In this document: piece after piece, positions 53,479-63,069 of the stretch
Numbering within the stretch: position 1 is the stretch's first letter
Layout: every line of letters starts with the position of its first letter
From: Yersinia rochesterensis
GTDB lineage: Bacteria > Pseudomonadota > Gammaproteobacteria > Enterobacterales > Enterobacteriaceae
Assembly (NCBI RefSeq): GCF_003600645.1
Contig: NZ_CP032482.1
Location: 124,001 to 188,000, forward strand
Reading direction: 5' to 3'
DNA: 64,000 nucleotides
Position numbers and translations under genes: made by a program
Notes under the pieces: model-generated
The model's database searches: none
What the model was told of the DNA's origin: nothing
The model's input: only the letters and a program-made list of their open reading frames with translations

Positions 53479-53614
53479 TTATGTTCAAGAAGATCTATTT
53501 TTATAACTTTAGTTAATGTATTTCCCCGAAATTAAATAAATGGCAAGGCTACAGAGCTGTAAATCGACTCTGTTTTTGGCTAACCCAGCAAACTGACATT
53601 CCCATCAGCGTACT

Positions 53615-54373
53615 TTATTTTAGATTGCTGCTAAAAGTCTTATTGTTACCTAATTCATCGACTAAGACAAAATCAACGGTTTTGCTGCCCACCAAGGGTG
53701 AACGATTGAGTGGAAAATTCAATTTAGAGAAGGGGGCTACCATATCCGGCAAGCTTTCAGCGCTACCTAATGTGAGGGCGGAGAGTGAGGCATAATAAGG
53801 TGTCGGGTTATCAACTCTTACCAAGGCGGTATCGCCGTTACGTTCTAAAGTAAAAGTTAATGCTTTGCTGACACTATCCGCTGGGGCGGGCAAGTTTTTA
53901 GGGCGATAAAACACTTTATACTGCATGCGCAAAGCCAGTGTAACGGAAGACTCATCATCGGCTTTAGGTGTTGCTTTTGGGGGGATTTCGTAAACGTTGA
54001 GCCAAAATGCAGACTCTCTATCCAGCGGTAATTTACTGGCACCCGATAAAATCAAACGTAAGCTGCGTTGGGCTTGTGGTTGTAAGCGAAACAATGGCGG
54101 TAACACTAGCACTGGCGAAATCGCTTTCTCCGGTGTTGCCATCAAATCACCATCATCCACCCACACCTGCACCGCCACCGGGTAGCTATTACTATTGACC
54201 AATTGCAGTGATTCTTCCGTGTTGCCCTCACTGAAGATAATACGTGTTCTTTCGGCCACTACACTAGCCATGGCCGGCACACTAGAGGCCATTATCAGTA
54301 ATAATAGTAGCCCATTGATTCTGCGTTTAAAACACAGATTATTGAACACGGATAACCACTTGCGCATGTGCAT
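53615..54373 (-). CDS. Fimbrial periplasmic chaperone (second)
   Basis: PapD-family chaperone donating a beta strand to fimbrial subunits in the periplasm. 252 aa with a signal peptide (hydrophobic LLLLLIMASSVPAMA, cleavage near residue 36) and two immunoglobulin-like domains. The subunit-binding arginine lies in VVAERTRIIF and the conserved lysine is likely in YKVFYRP. It overlaps the adhesin gene end by 35 bp; GGAG lies six bases before ATG 54373. Last gene of the operon; being next to the adhesin, it may serve that subunit. Confidence 0.9.
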   Translation of the reverse strand: MHMRKWLSVFNNLCFKRRINGLLLLLIMASSVPAMASVVAERTRIIFSEGNTEESLQLVNSNSYPVAVQVWVDDGDLMATPEKAISPVLVLPPLFRLQPQAQRSLRLILSGASKLPLDRESAFWLNVYEIPPKATPKADDESSVTLALRMQYKVFYRPKNLPAPADSVSKALTFTLERNGDTALVRVDNPTPYYASLSALTLGSAESLPDMVAPFSKLNFPLNRSPLVGSKTVDFVLVDELGNNKTFSSNLK

Positions 54374-55718
54374 TCACCGCTCCTGCCGTCACAGTTTGCC
54401 CGCTGATTTTACTTAACTCAGCCCGAAAATTCTCAGTGTAACTATTACCGCCACTCACTGTGCCGGTGATTTCTTGAGCGCCCTGGAAGATGCCATACCA
54501 GCCACCGTTATTACCGGTTTGAGTCACATTCTTTGATAGCAGATAAATCGGGGTGTTGTTGCGGTAGATACGGATCCCAACGCCATTGGCCATTCCGGCT
54601 GCGCCATAATTATCCGAAACCAAGTGACTAATACCACCGCTGCCATTTATTAACCCTAATGTTTGGGCTTTGGCGGCATTCGCCGCAGGTACCAGAAAGC
54701 CCATAGCCACCGCACCGGCATTGACGCCGGAGGTAATGCCGGTCTGGCACTGGAAATCCACATTAAATTCAGCCGAACTGCTCGCGCCATTATTCAATTC
54801 TGCCACAGAAATTCGGGGCAATATCACCGTCGGGGTAAAATTGGTCACCGCACAAATGGTGGTGCGGCGGAAAGTGACATAATTGTACAACCCGATAGAG
54901 GCAGGCCAAGTGCCATACCAACCAGGCCAGTTTGTTACTGAGTCAGTCCCCTCAACAGGGCCACTAATGCCAGGCCCTTTAAAGGCAATATAGGCATTCG
55001 GTTGAGTATAGGCGTAAGCATAAGAGGCCACATTATAAGCACCTGCACGGATATAATTAATGCGAAATAGTTCGGTATACAAATTACTGAAATTTTTTGC
55101 TTTGACCAGAATACGGCCGGTACTGTCGGTATCCAGCCCGGTTAGACGACGTCCTTTCCATAAGCGAGAGTAATACTCGCCAGTGGATAGATTTGTAAGG
55201 CGGATGACGACATTGGCGACAACAGTGGCAAAACCGGAGGGAACATTGCCGGCAATGAGACCATCTTCATTTTTGCCGCCATAGTCATTATCCCCGTTAG
55301 TGGCATACATCTCGAAGAGCTGATCAACATCAGCAGCAGCACAGCGGAACAGGACGCGCTCCGGGTCATAACCGGTATTCAAGGCGAAAGTGGTGAAGTC
55401 GGAGGTGGCCGCTGCCAACAATGTGCCATCGGGTTGAAAGTTTGCATTGGTACTGAGATCAATAAGGCCCGGTAAACCGAGTGACCCGTTATTATAATCA
55501 AGTGAACCTGCCCACGCACTGGCGGTGCCATCACCGGCAGCCAACTGGCTTTGTGCTGTGATTTTGGTACAAGCTGACCATGCAGAAGTGCTAAATAGCC
55601 CGATCAGCAGCATCGTTCCCGCCACAATATACGGGCGATGGAAATGAGTAGGCATTGTTGGCCGTGAGACTTCGCAAGATATTAACTGCTCTGTTGGTCT
55701 TAACATTATTTTTCTCAT
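54339..55718 (-). CDS. Fimbrial tip adhesin
   Basis: Two-domain tip adhesin. About 459 aa: signal peptide (hydrophobic VAGTMLLIGLFSTSAWSA), an N-terminal lectin-like half beginning ACTKITAQSQ and rich in Gly, Tyr and Asn, and a C-terminal pilin domain. The pilin domain begins near CAVTNFTPTVILPRISVAEL and has a terminal donor-strand site (AHAQVVIRVQ). The ligand cannot be read from sequence. I start at ATG 55718, five bases after the usher stop; Met codons at 55736 and 55706 or Met28 of the longer frame are alternatives, and none has a strong ribosome-binding site. Confidence 0.85.
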   Translation of the reverse strand: MRKIMLRPTEQLISCEVSRPTMPTHFHRPYIVAGTMLLIGLFSTSAWSACTKITAQSQLAAGDGTASAWAGSLDYNNGSLGLPGLIDLSTNANFQPDGTLLAAATSDFTTFALNTGYDPERVLFRCAAADVDQLFEMYATNGDNDYGGKNEDGLIAGNVPSGFATVVANVVIRLTNLSTGEYYSRLWKGRRLTGLDTDSTGRILVKAKNFSNLYTELFRINYIRAGAYNVASYAYAYTQPNAYIAFKGPGISGPVEGTDSVTNWPGWYGTWPASIGLYNYVTFRRTTICAVTNFTPTVILPRISVAELNNGASSSAEFNVDFQCQTGITSGVNAGAVAMGFLVPAANAAKAQTLGLINGSGGISHLVSDNYGAAGMANGVGIRIYRNNTPIYLLSKNVTQTGNNGGWYGIFQGAQEITGTVSGGNSYTENFRAELSKISGQTVTAGAVNAHAQVVIRVQ

Positions 55719-55723
55719 AATGG

Positions 55724-58408
55724 TTAACGGCGGCAACTGCCTGTTATATGGATAATATCTTGCTCAGTATCTTGGCTAGCAAAATTATAAGGTAGTTCAC
55801 ATTGTTCAGTGCTGTTTTCACCCCAGCGAACATAAAGTGAACCTTTGTTATCTTTCACTCGCACATAGATCTGATTCCCCTGGCCCACCATACCAACCAG
55901 TTCATCTTTGCTGTTAAAGACATCAGCGCCCAGAGGTAACCCTTCACCATCCGCTGTTTGGGTCTGAATTAATACCGCATAGCCAGTCAAAGTTTCGAAT
56001 TTCACTTTCACAGCCGCCCCGGCATAAGGAACAACCCGCCCCTGATTCTCTTTCAGTTCAGTATTGCGATTAATGCCTTTGGTATCCAAACCGACCGTAT
56101 TGTAATTATAAGGCGTTAATGACGGCACCAGAGCAAAACCATTATTATCAATTCTCGCCCCTTGTGCATTTCGCACTGTCGCACCTTGAGCACCATCGGC
56201 TTCAATTAGACCAAAGGTATCGCCTAAATAAGGCCCGAGTGTTATACCTTTACTGTGTATTACTGCCGCGCCGCGAGCGCCAGCACCATATTGAGTATAA
56301 TTATTGCCACGAGAATAACTGCCATTGACGGTGGCGTTAGGGAATTGCTTTTGCACATTGGCTCCCCAGTTATTTGAACTGCCACTGGTATTACTGTCGT
56401 CATAACCGGCATTGACTGAATAATTAAAAGTTTTACGTTCTCCGGCGGTACCTGATAATGACGTCTGATAGTTATTACCACTTTTCGGATTGCGGTTGGC
56501 CGACAGGGATAAATATTGATTCCCCCCGCCAATATTCAGTGGAATAGACACTGTTAACGAGGCGATATTTTCGGTATTACCGTAGCGTGTTGTTGTCGCC
56601 GTCTGATCAGTATCATCGACATCCCAACCAAACTGGGTGGAAGTATAAATTGTGCGCTGACGGCTAATGGCCACATTGTAGCTGATATTGTTATAGCTAT
56701 TTGAATAGTTTAGCTGTAACTGGGTATCTCTCTGGGTATCGTTATAATAATCACTGGTTGAAGCTGAGGCTGCTAATTGACCATATCCACCTAAAGTTTG
56801 GTTTATTGTGGTGGTAAATTGGCTGCGCTGCTTATAGGTCGATGAATCCCAAGTCCCGCCATTTTTTTGTACCGAACGCACGCCAAATACATCATTTAAA
56901 TCACGATACCCTTTGGTTGAATAGCGATATCCCGCCAATGAGAATGTGGTGCCAGTTTCATTAAATGTCTGGCTATAAGTTGCCTGCATCCGCCAGCCAT
57001 TCTGGGTTTGATCATCTTCAACTTTGGCGTGGGAATAGGTGGTATTAAGACCAAATGCGCCAATTGGTGTCCCTAATACCCCCCCCGCAAGTAATGCGGC
57101 ATAATCTTGTGCTAAACGAAGCCCACTGTTGGCTGTTAATTGATTCGTCAGCCCACGCTCATAGGTAAAATCAGTGAAATAGCTATCAATATTAGTGAAA
57201 TCACGTGATTCCCCAATGACCGCATTATAACGGCTCACGCCAGGGCGCATTGAATCCGGTACTGCACTGAAAGGTACAGTAAATGTCGAGCGGCTGCCAT
57301 TAGCTTCTACCACTTCAACATTAAGGTCACCCTGACTGGTGGTACTGTACAAATCGTTAATAACAAATGGGCCGGGAGCGACGTTGGTTTCATATATTTC
57401 ACGGCCATTCTGGCGAATAATCACCCGGGCATTACTGGTGGCAACACCACGAACTTCAGGAGCGAAGCCGCGCATTGATTGTGGCCACATGCGTTGGTCG
57501 GTTGCCATTTTTGCGCCACGAAATGACATGGTGCCGAATAAGGTGCTGTCGGTGAAAGTTTCACCCAGTGTCAATTGGCTATCTAATTGCTCGATAGGGC
57601 GCTGCACATAAGTGCGGATATTATTCCACTGGGTATCACTGTTATTGTTATTACTGGCATAGCGCACATTTGATTGCTGACGTAATTGCCACAATCCGAG
57701 ATTGAGGCCACTTTTTAAGCCAACAAAACCGTAATCAGAAGTGCTATTTTGCTGGGATTGGGTCTCGCTACGATAAAAGTTAGCGCTGTAGTTAACGAAT
57801 GCGAGTTTTTCGCCTTCTTCCCATTCAGTGCGCTCAATATAACCCCGAGGCCGTTTTTGTAATAATGATTGTGGGATAGAAAGCTCTAAGCGCAGTTTGG
57901 CCTGATCAAAATGAAAAGACGCTCCTTTTACTCGCTCTGATAAAGGCAGACATTGCCCTGTAGCCACAGAATCTGAAGGTGTTGCTTCTGCTTCTGATTC
58001 TACCTCAGCGGCATTAGGTTCTTTAGGCGTGGTGTTATTTTTATTGGATAGTTCAACGCCGGCAGCGGTTAAGAACTCATCATCCAGGCACGGGTAAGCC
58101 TCCGATGAATCAGCATTCTTAATAAACTTAATCGTCGTGCGCTTGAAGAGTTTGTTATTAACCAAGACATCTACAGCATCGTAGTTTCCGGGCGTAACAG
58201 AATTCTCTTTATTCAACTGATTCAGGCCCGACGCAAATTTTGTGCCTAAAAAGAGAGATTCATCAAATTCGAGATTTTGTGGGTCTTCCTGAGCCAAAAC
58301 AGTATCGACATGTAAAATTAAAGTTATGCACAACGTTAATAATTTCTTGCGGCCAGAAAACTTCTTTTTTAGAACGACTTGTTTTGGTTCGACTTGTGCA
58401 AGCCCCAT
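55724..58408 (-). CDS. Fimbrial outer-membrane usher
   Basis: FimD/PapC-family pore that assembles and secretes the pilus. 894 aa: signal peptide (residues ~1-40, cleavage after VLAQ region), N-terminal chaperone-binding domain (NLEFDESLFLG), 24-strand barrel with plug (VAPGPFVINDLYSTTSQGDLNVEV), and C-terminal domains ending LYVRWG...CELPY and GSCRR. An Asn/Glu-rich insert (about residues 120-150) near the end of the N-terminal domain is longer than usual. AAGGA lies six bases before ATG. Third gene of the operon. Confidence 0.95.
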   Translation of the reverse strand: MGLAQVEPKQVVLKKKFSGRKKLLTLCITLILHVDTVLAQEDPQNLEFDESLFLGTKFASGLNQLNKENSVTPGNYDAVDVLVNNKLFKRTTIKFIKNADSSEAYPCLDDEFLTAAGVELSNKNNTTPKEPNAAEVESEAEATPSDSVATGQCLPLSERVKGASFHFDQAKLRLELSIPQSLLQKRPRGYIERTEWEEGEKLAFVNYSANFYRSETQSQQNSTSDYGFVGLKSGLNLGLWQLRQQSNVRYASNNNNSDTQWNNIRTYVQRPIEQLDSQLTLGETFTDSTLFGTMSFRGAKMATDQRMWPQSMRGFAPEVRGVATSNARVIIRQNGREIYETNVAPGPFVINDLYSTTSQGDLNVEVVEANGSRSTFTVPFSAVPDSMRPGVSRYNAVIGESRDFTNIDSYFTDFTYERGLTNQLTANSGLRLAQDYAALLAGGVLGTPIGAFGLNTTYSHAKVEDDQTQNGWRMQATYSQTFNETGTTFSLAGYRYSTKGYRDLNDVFGVRSVQKNGGTWDSSTYKQRSQFTTTINQTLGGYGQLAASASTSDYYNDTQRDTQLQLNYSNSYNNISYNVAISRQRTIYTSTQFGWDVDDTDQTATTTRYGNTENIASLTVSIPLNIGGGNQYLSLSANRNPKSGNNYQTSLSGTAGERKTFNYSVNAGYDDSNTSGSSNNWGANVQKQFPNATVNGSYSRGNNYTQYGAGARGAAVIHSKGITLGPYLGDTFGLIEADGAQGATVRNAQGARIDNNGFALVPSLTPYNYNTVGLDTKGINRNTELKENQGRVVPYAGAAVKVKFETLTGYAVLIQTQTADGEGLPLGADVFNSKDELVGMVGQGNQIYVRVKDNKGSLYVRWGENSTEQCELPYNFASQDTEQDIIHITGSCRR

Positions 58409-58464
58409 AAATATTCCTTCGCCGGAAAGTTACTACTGAATTTTATAACTACTGAATTTTATGA

Positions 58465-59193
58465 CTATTGAATTTTGTAACTACCGGCATCTTGCCCGCC
58501 AAAATCATTCACTAACAGGAAATTAACCATAGCATTTGAAGGGGCAGATGAAGTTGGAATAATCCACTGAGCCTGAGACATTGGAGCAATCATCTCTGAT
58601 TTCATTTTGAGTTTTTTACCACCGCCAACGACTTCACCACTGGCAATGGTGGCATAGAACCCGGTTGGATTTTTGCCTGTCACAACAACATTTTTACCTT
58701 GTTGGCGTACAGTAAAAGTCAGTGTGCTAGCAACTTGGTCAACACGGCCAGCAATATTTTCGGGCCGATAAAACACTTTAATGCGGTTACGCATCAACAC
58801 TAACATTTTATTATTCTTTTCTGCTTTATTAACGGGGGGAACCTGTAAAAAATTAAGATAGAACACAGATTCTCTGTCCGTTGGCAAACCACTTCCGGTA
58901 TATTTCAGCCGTAATGTTTGGCCTGCATTTGCTTCAATACGAAAGAACGGCGGGGTGACAATAAACGGAGCTTTACCCGTTTCTGGTGTTGATTGAGCAT
59001 CACCACTGTCTAACCAGACCTGGACAGCATTAGGAAAATTATCTTTATTGGTTAATTGGACACTGTGCTCTTTTTCACCTGCCGAATATATAATACGGCT
59101 GCCGCTCATGACTACGCTGGCGTTAGCAAAAGATATACCCATAAGAATTAATAAAGGGATAAGCAGATAGCGGTAGCTATTTATATTAAACAT
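58465..59193 (-). CDS. Fimbrial periplasmic chaperone (first)
   Basis: PapD-family chaperone, 242 aa, with signal peptide (LLIPLLILMGISFANA) and two immunoglobulin-like domains. The family motif YRPENI and conserved SGSRIIYSAGE are present; it is distinct from the distal chaperone. It stands between the major pilin and the usher, the usual position of the main chaperone. A short ERIC-derived hairpin separates it from the pilin gene. Confidence 0.92.
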   Translation of the reverse strand: MFNINSYRYLLIPLLILMGISFANASVVMSGSRIIYSAGEKEHSVQLTNKDNFPNAVQVWLDSGDAQSTPETGKAPFIVTPPFFRIEANAGQTLRLKYTGSGLPTDRESVFYLNFLQVPPVNKAEKNNKMLVLMRNRIKVFYRPENIAGRVDQVASTLTFTVRQQGKNVVVTGKNPTGFYATIASGEVVGGGKKLKMKSEMIAPMSQAQWIIPTSSAPSNAMVNFLLVNDFGGQDAGSYKIQ

Positions 59194-59231
59194 GATGGGA
59201 ATATCCTCTGAAAGGAACGGCCAAATAGTAT

Positions 59232-59304
59232 TATACCCTGGGTACTCGAAGTTGCGGGGGGTTAGCTACACGTGCTACCCGCAACTCCAATTACAGAGAG
59301 TATA
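59232..59304. repeat. Short ERIC-derived palindrome
   Basis: ~73-bp element with ERIC ends (TATACCCTGGGTACTCGAAG and its counterpart) but a large internal deletion. It forms a strong stem GTTGCGGG/CCCGCAAC around GTTAGCTACACGTGCTA. It lies between pilin and chaperone genes, where a stable hairpin could leave excess pilin mRNA. Confidence 0.75.
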
Positions 59305-59325
59305 ACTTATACTACAATAATGATA

Positions 59326-59856
59326 TTACAGGTAAGAAACTGCGTATTGTACAGAGGCGATCACAGAACCAGGGCCAGCTTGACCGGTAGCATAATATTG
59401 AACAGCGAAATCATGTTCTGCTGATGTTGCGTTGGCTTTTAACACCATACCCTCTTGTGGTACACCACTATTCAGATCAATAGCTGTTGTTGTGACGGCA
59501 TCTTTCAGTAATTGAAGCTCAACATTTGATGCTGTGCCGGTATTTTGTAAGTTACCATTAGTTGTAACTTGGTTGCCAACAAAAACTGTTTTTATATCAA
59601 TATCATCAGTGCTTTCTGCACAGCCTGATACACCCAGAGTAAAGGTTGTCTTACCGGCGGTTTTACCCTGAGTATCTAAATCGCCGCTTGATACTGTTGG
59701 CAATAATACAGTTGGGTTTGCGTCCAGGCCGTTGACGGTAACAGCACAAGTTTGTGAAGTAACTTCACCTTGGAAAGTAATTGTATTATTGCTAGCTGCC
59801 ATTGAAGCAGTTGTAGATGCTGCGAATAAAGCCATAGCCAAAGTAATCTTATTCAT
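59326..59856 (-). CDS. Major fimbrial subunit
   Basis: Type 1-like pilin that polymerises by donor-strand exchange. 176 aa from ATG 59856, with GGAG seven bases upstream (a TTG four codons earlier is less likely). Signal peptide cleaved after TASMAA near residue 21. The N-terminal donor strand lies in NTITFQGEV; the disulfide cysteines are in SQTCAVTV and VSGCAES; the C-terminal beta zipper ends VQYAVSYL. First gene of the five-gene operon. The AT-rich 600 bp upstream should contain its promoter. Confidence 0.93.
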   Translation of the reverse strand: MNKITLAMALFAASTTASMAASNNTITFQGEVTSQTCAVTVNGLDANPTVLLPTVSSGDLDTQGKTAGKTTFTLGVSGCAESTDDIDIKTVFVGNQVTTNGNLQNTGTASNVELQLLKDAVTTTAIDLNSGVPQEGMVLKANATSAEHDFAVQYYATGQAGPGSVIASVQYAVSYL

Positions 59857-60468
59857 TTGAAACTCCAATGCGATAATTTAAATGGGTCAAATTTTCATTG
59901 CATCTAAATGCGAGTGAGAACTTAACTTAATAAAGGTGAAGTGGTTAATGACTATATGGCGAATGACATTCGATTATATTCGTCAGCTTTCCACAAGGTT
60001 TTCATTTAAAGTGACTCAGTGGTTTTATTCCCTCTGCATCCCTTACTTGATGACGACTATAATATAGAGTGTGACGATGATCGCACATAGGACAAACAAA
60101 CCAACGTTTGTAGGAATTTTCCCAGTGAAATACATTTTTTATTAAACTAGATGTAACCTTTTGTTTTTAAGTGAATTAAATCTTATTTAAAAAGTCACTA
60201 ATGAGATCTTTCTTGTTGTTTTATTGATAAATTACATTAACGATGATTTTTTTTAACATTTAAATGCAGTTTATTCGTATGATTTAATATATGTTTTGTA
60301 AAGTTAAGTGTGTGTTTTGTATAGATGTAACTGGTGAGGCGTGGAGGATTAATAATATCCATGTGACTTTCTGAAAATAATTATTTTTCAATGTACATTG
60401 TTCTGGAGGTAAATAGGAGTGTTAGCGATGTGTTATTTGCGCCGCCAGCAAGATGGCGCATGACTAAT
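59857..60468. other. Long AT-rich region upstream of the fimbrial operon
   Basis: About 610 bp without a credible gene, strongly AT-rich, between ppiC and the pilin gene. It is likely the fimbrial control region. I see no pair of inverted repeats like the fim switch and no clear operator. Confidence 0.6.
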
Positions 60469-60750
60469 TTAATTACGATATAAAACTTTAATAATATGAT
60501 AACCGAACTGGGTTTTGACTGGGCCATAGGGTTGCAGTAGTTCGCAGCTGAATACAGCTTTATCGAATGCCGGAACCATATCCCCTTTATTGAACTCACC
60601 CAGATCGCCGCCGTTACGTTTTGACGGGCAGTTAGAGAATTTTTTCGCTAACTCTTGGAAATTTGCACCGTTATTCAACTGTGCCAGAATATCGTTTGCC
60701 TGCTTTTCATCATCAACCAGAATGTGCAGTGCAGAAGCTTTGTTTGCCAT
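60469..60750 (-). CDS. ppiC: Peptidyl-prolyl isomerase C (parvulin)
   Basis: Cytoplasmic parvulin-type prolyl isomerase. 93 aa, the E. coli length, from ATG 60750; conserved ALHILV, GGDLGEF, MVPAFDK and the end [13 protein letters not shown]. The open frame extends 36 codons upstream, but that part is unlike the family. Divergent from rep. Marks the right border of the accessory region that begins after ilvC. Confidence 0.95.
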   Translation of the reverse strand: MANKASALHILVDDEKQANDILAQLNNGANFQELAKKFSNCPSKRNGGDLGEFNKGDMVPAFDKAVFSCELLQPYGPVKTQFGYHIIKVLYRN

Positions 60751-61012
60751 AGTAACAATCACCACCAATTTATTGGGTAGGGTTATCTGAACGAAGATTA
60801 TCTTCAAGGGAGCCTTGAAGCGCGCCAGTGTAACGTATTTTGGTCGTGATGGGGCCACCGTGCTCTACGTTTTACAAATCATGCGTTTTACACATCACGT
60901 GTTTCATAGGCCTTGAGTTTCATAGAGCAAAAAATAGTAGGTGGTTTTTTTTCAGCGGCCGCTTTCTGCTACAATCCTGTTCCCCCGTTTACCTACAGAG
61001 TTGCCGAGTGCT

Positions 61013-63037
61013 ATGCGATTAAATCCCAGCCAACAACAAGCCGTCGAATTTGTCACTGGGCCTTGCCTGGTGTTGGCCGGTGCGGGTTCGGGCAAAACCC
61101 GAGTCATTACCAATAAGATTGCGCATCTGATCCGCCAATGTGGCTATCAGCCAAAGCATATTGCTGCGGTAACATTTACCAATAAAGCCGCGCGCGAGAT
61201 GAAAGAGCGTGTGGCTCAGACTTTAGGGCGCAAAGAAGCGCGGGGTTTGATGATTGCGACATTCCATACTTTGGGGTTGGAAATCATCAAAAAAGAGTAC
61301 AAAGCACTGGGAATGAAATCCAATTTCTCTTTGTTTGATGCGCAAGATCAATTGGGTTTATTGAAAGATTTGACCCAAAAATGGTTGGAAGACGATAAAA
61401 CGTTGCTGCAACAGCTGATATCCCAGATCTCAAATTGGAAAAATGATCTTCTCGATCCTGCTGCCGCCGCAGCCTTGGCGCGATCCGAGCGCGATAAGTT
61501 ATTCGTCCATTGTTATGGCTTATATGATGCTCATTTAAAAGCCTGCAATGTATTGGATTTTGACGACCTTATCTCGCTGCCAACGCTGTTGCTGCAAAAC
61601 AATCTGGAAGTGCGCGAACGTTGGCAAAATCGGCTGCGTTACCTACTAGTAGATGAATACCAAGATACCAATACCAGCCAGTACCAAATGGTTAAATTGC
61701 TGGTGGGCAGTCGGGCGCGCTTTACCGTGGTGGGTGATGATGACCAATCCATCTATTCATGGCGCGGTGCACGGCCACAGAACTTAGTTTTGCTGAATGA
61801 AGATTTCCCCCAGTTGCAGGTGATCAAGCTGGAGCAGAACTACCGCTCTTCGGGCCGAATTCTGAAAGCGGCGAATATTTTGATTGCCAATAACCCGCAT
61901 GTTTTTGAAAAAAAACTCTTTTCTAAATTGGACTATGGCGATGAGCTAACAGTCATTACCGCCAATAATGAAGATCATGAAGCTGAAAGAGTGGTCGGTG
62001 AACTTATTGCCCACCATTTTGTGAAAAAAACGCAATACAGCGACTATGCCATTTTGTATCGCGGCAACCATCAATCACGGTTGTTTGAAAAGCTGCTGAT
62101 GCAAAACCGCATTCCTTACCGTATCTCCGGCGGCGATTCATTTTTCTCGCGCCCAGAAATCAAAGATTTACTGGCTTACTTGCGGGTATTGACCAATCAG
62201 GATGATGACAGCGCATTCTTACGCATCGTGAATACCCCAAAGCGTGAGATAGGTTCAGCGACGGTTCAAAAACTGGGTGAATGGGCCAATGTGCGTAATA
62301 AAAGCCTGTTTCGTGCCAGTTTTGATTTAGGGCTAGGTGAGCATTTGAAAGGTCGGGGGCTGGAATCATTACAGCGCTTTACGCATTGGATGGACGGCAT
62401 TATTCGGTTAGTGGAACACGAGCCAGTGGCGGCAGTGCGGGATTTGATCCACGGCATTGATTATGAGAGTTGGCTGTTCGAAACTTCCCCTAGCCCGAAA
62501 GCCGCTGAGATGCGGATGAAAAACGTCAATTTATTATTCAGTTGGATGACAGAAATGCTGGAAGGGTCAGAATTGAATGAACCAATGACCCTGACTCAGG
62601 TTGTCACGCGCTTTACCCTGCGCGATATGATGGAGCGCGGGGAAAGTGATGAGGAGCTGGATCAAGTGCAATTGATGACCTTGCATGCTTCAAAAGGGCT
62701 GGAATTTCCGTATGTATTCTTGGTCGGCATGGAAGAGGGTTTACTGCCACACCAAAGCAGTATTGACGAAGATAATGTCGATGAAGAGCGGCGACTGGCC
62801 TATGTGGGAATCACCCGTGCTCAGCGCGAACTGTTTTTCACTTTGTGCAAAGAACGGCGGCAGTATGGCGAGCTGATTCGGCCAGAACCAAGCCGCTTTT
62901 TGATGGAATTGCCGCAGGATGATTTGAAATGGGAAAATGAGCGCAAAGTCGTGAGCCCGGAAGAGCGGATGCAAAAAGGCCAGAGTCACCTGGCCAATAT
63001 TCGTGCGCAACTTGCGAATGCTAAAAAGCCACAGTAA
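61013..63037 (+). CDS. rep: Rep DNA helicase
   Basis: Superfamily 1A 3'-5' helicase that helps replication forks pass protein roadblocks. 674 aa from ATG 61013 (E. coli 673), beginning [13 protein letters not shown]. Walker [10 protein letters not shown] (residues 22-30), Walker B VDEYQDT, motif [16 protein letters not shown] and motif VI VGITRAQ are present. The frame is open 24 codons upstream, but the family start and a TACAAT -10 element at 60970 argue for 61013. Confidence 0.97.
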   Translation: MRLNPSQQQAVEFVTGPCLVLAGAGSGKTRVITNKIAHLIRQCGYQPKHIAAVTFTNKAAREMKERVAQTLGRKEARGLMIATFHTLGLEIIKKEYKALGMKSNFSLFDAQDQLGLLKDLTQKWLEDDKTLLQQLISQISNWKNDLLDPAAAAALARSERDKLFVHCYGLYDAHLKACNVLDFDDLISLPTLLLQNNLEVRERWQNRLRYLLVDEYQDTNTSQYQMVKLLVGSRARFTVVGDDDQSIYSWRGARPQNLVLLNEDFPQLQVIKLEQNYRSSGRILKAANILIANNPHVFEKKLFSKLDYGDELTVITANNEDHEAERVVGELIAHHFVKKTQYSDYAILYRGNHQSRLFEKLLMQNRIPYRISGGDSFFSRPEIKDLLAYLRVLTNQDDDSAFLRIVNTPKREIGSATVQKLGEWANVRNKSLFRASFDLGLGEHLKGRGLESLQRFTHWMDGIIRLVEHEPVAAVRDLIHGIDYESWLFETSPSPKAAEMRMKNVNLLFSWMTEMLEGSELNEPMTLTQVVTRFTLRDMMERGESDEELDQVQLMTLHASKGLEFPYVFLVGMEEGLLPHQSSIDEDNVDEERRLAYVGITRAQRELFFTLCKERRQYGELIRPEPSRFLMELPQDDLKWENERKVVSPEERMQKGQSHLANIRAQLANAKKPQ

Positions 63038-63069
63038 AGCTGATGCGGCGCTGCTCAGTGACAAAGAAT

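Noticed and set aside
48685..53614. Lysis (bacteriocin release) gene
   Set aside because: No short lipoprotein frame with a lipobox was found around the immunity genes, so none is annotated.
59857..60468. Invertible promoter (fim-type switch) before the pilin gene
   Set aside because: No pair of inverted repeats and no recombinase gene could be seen.
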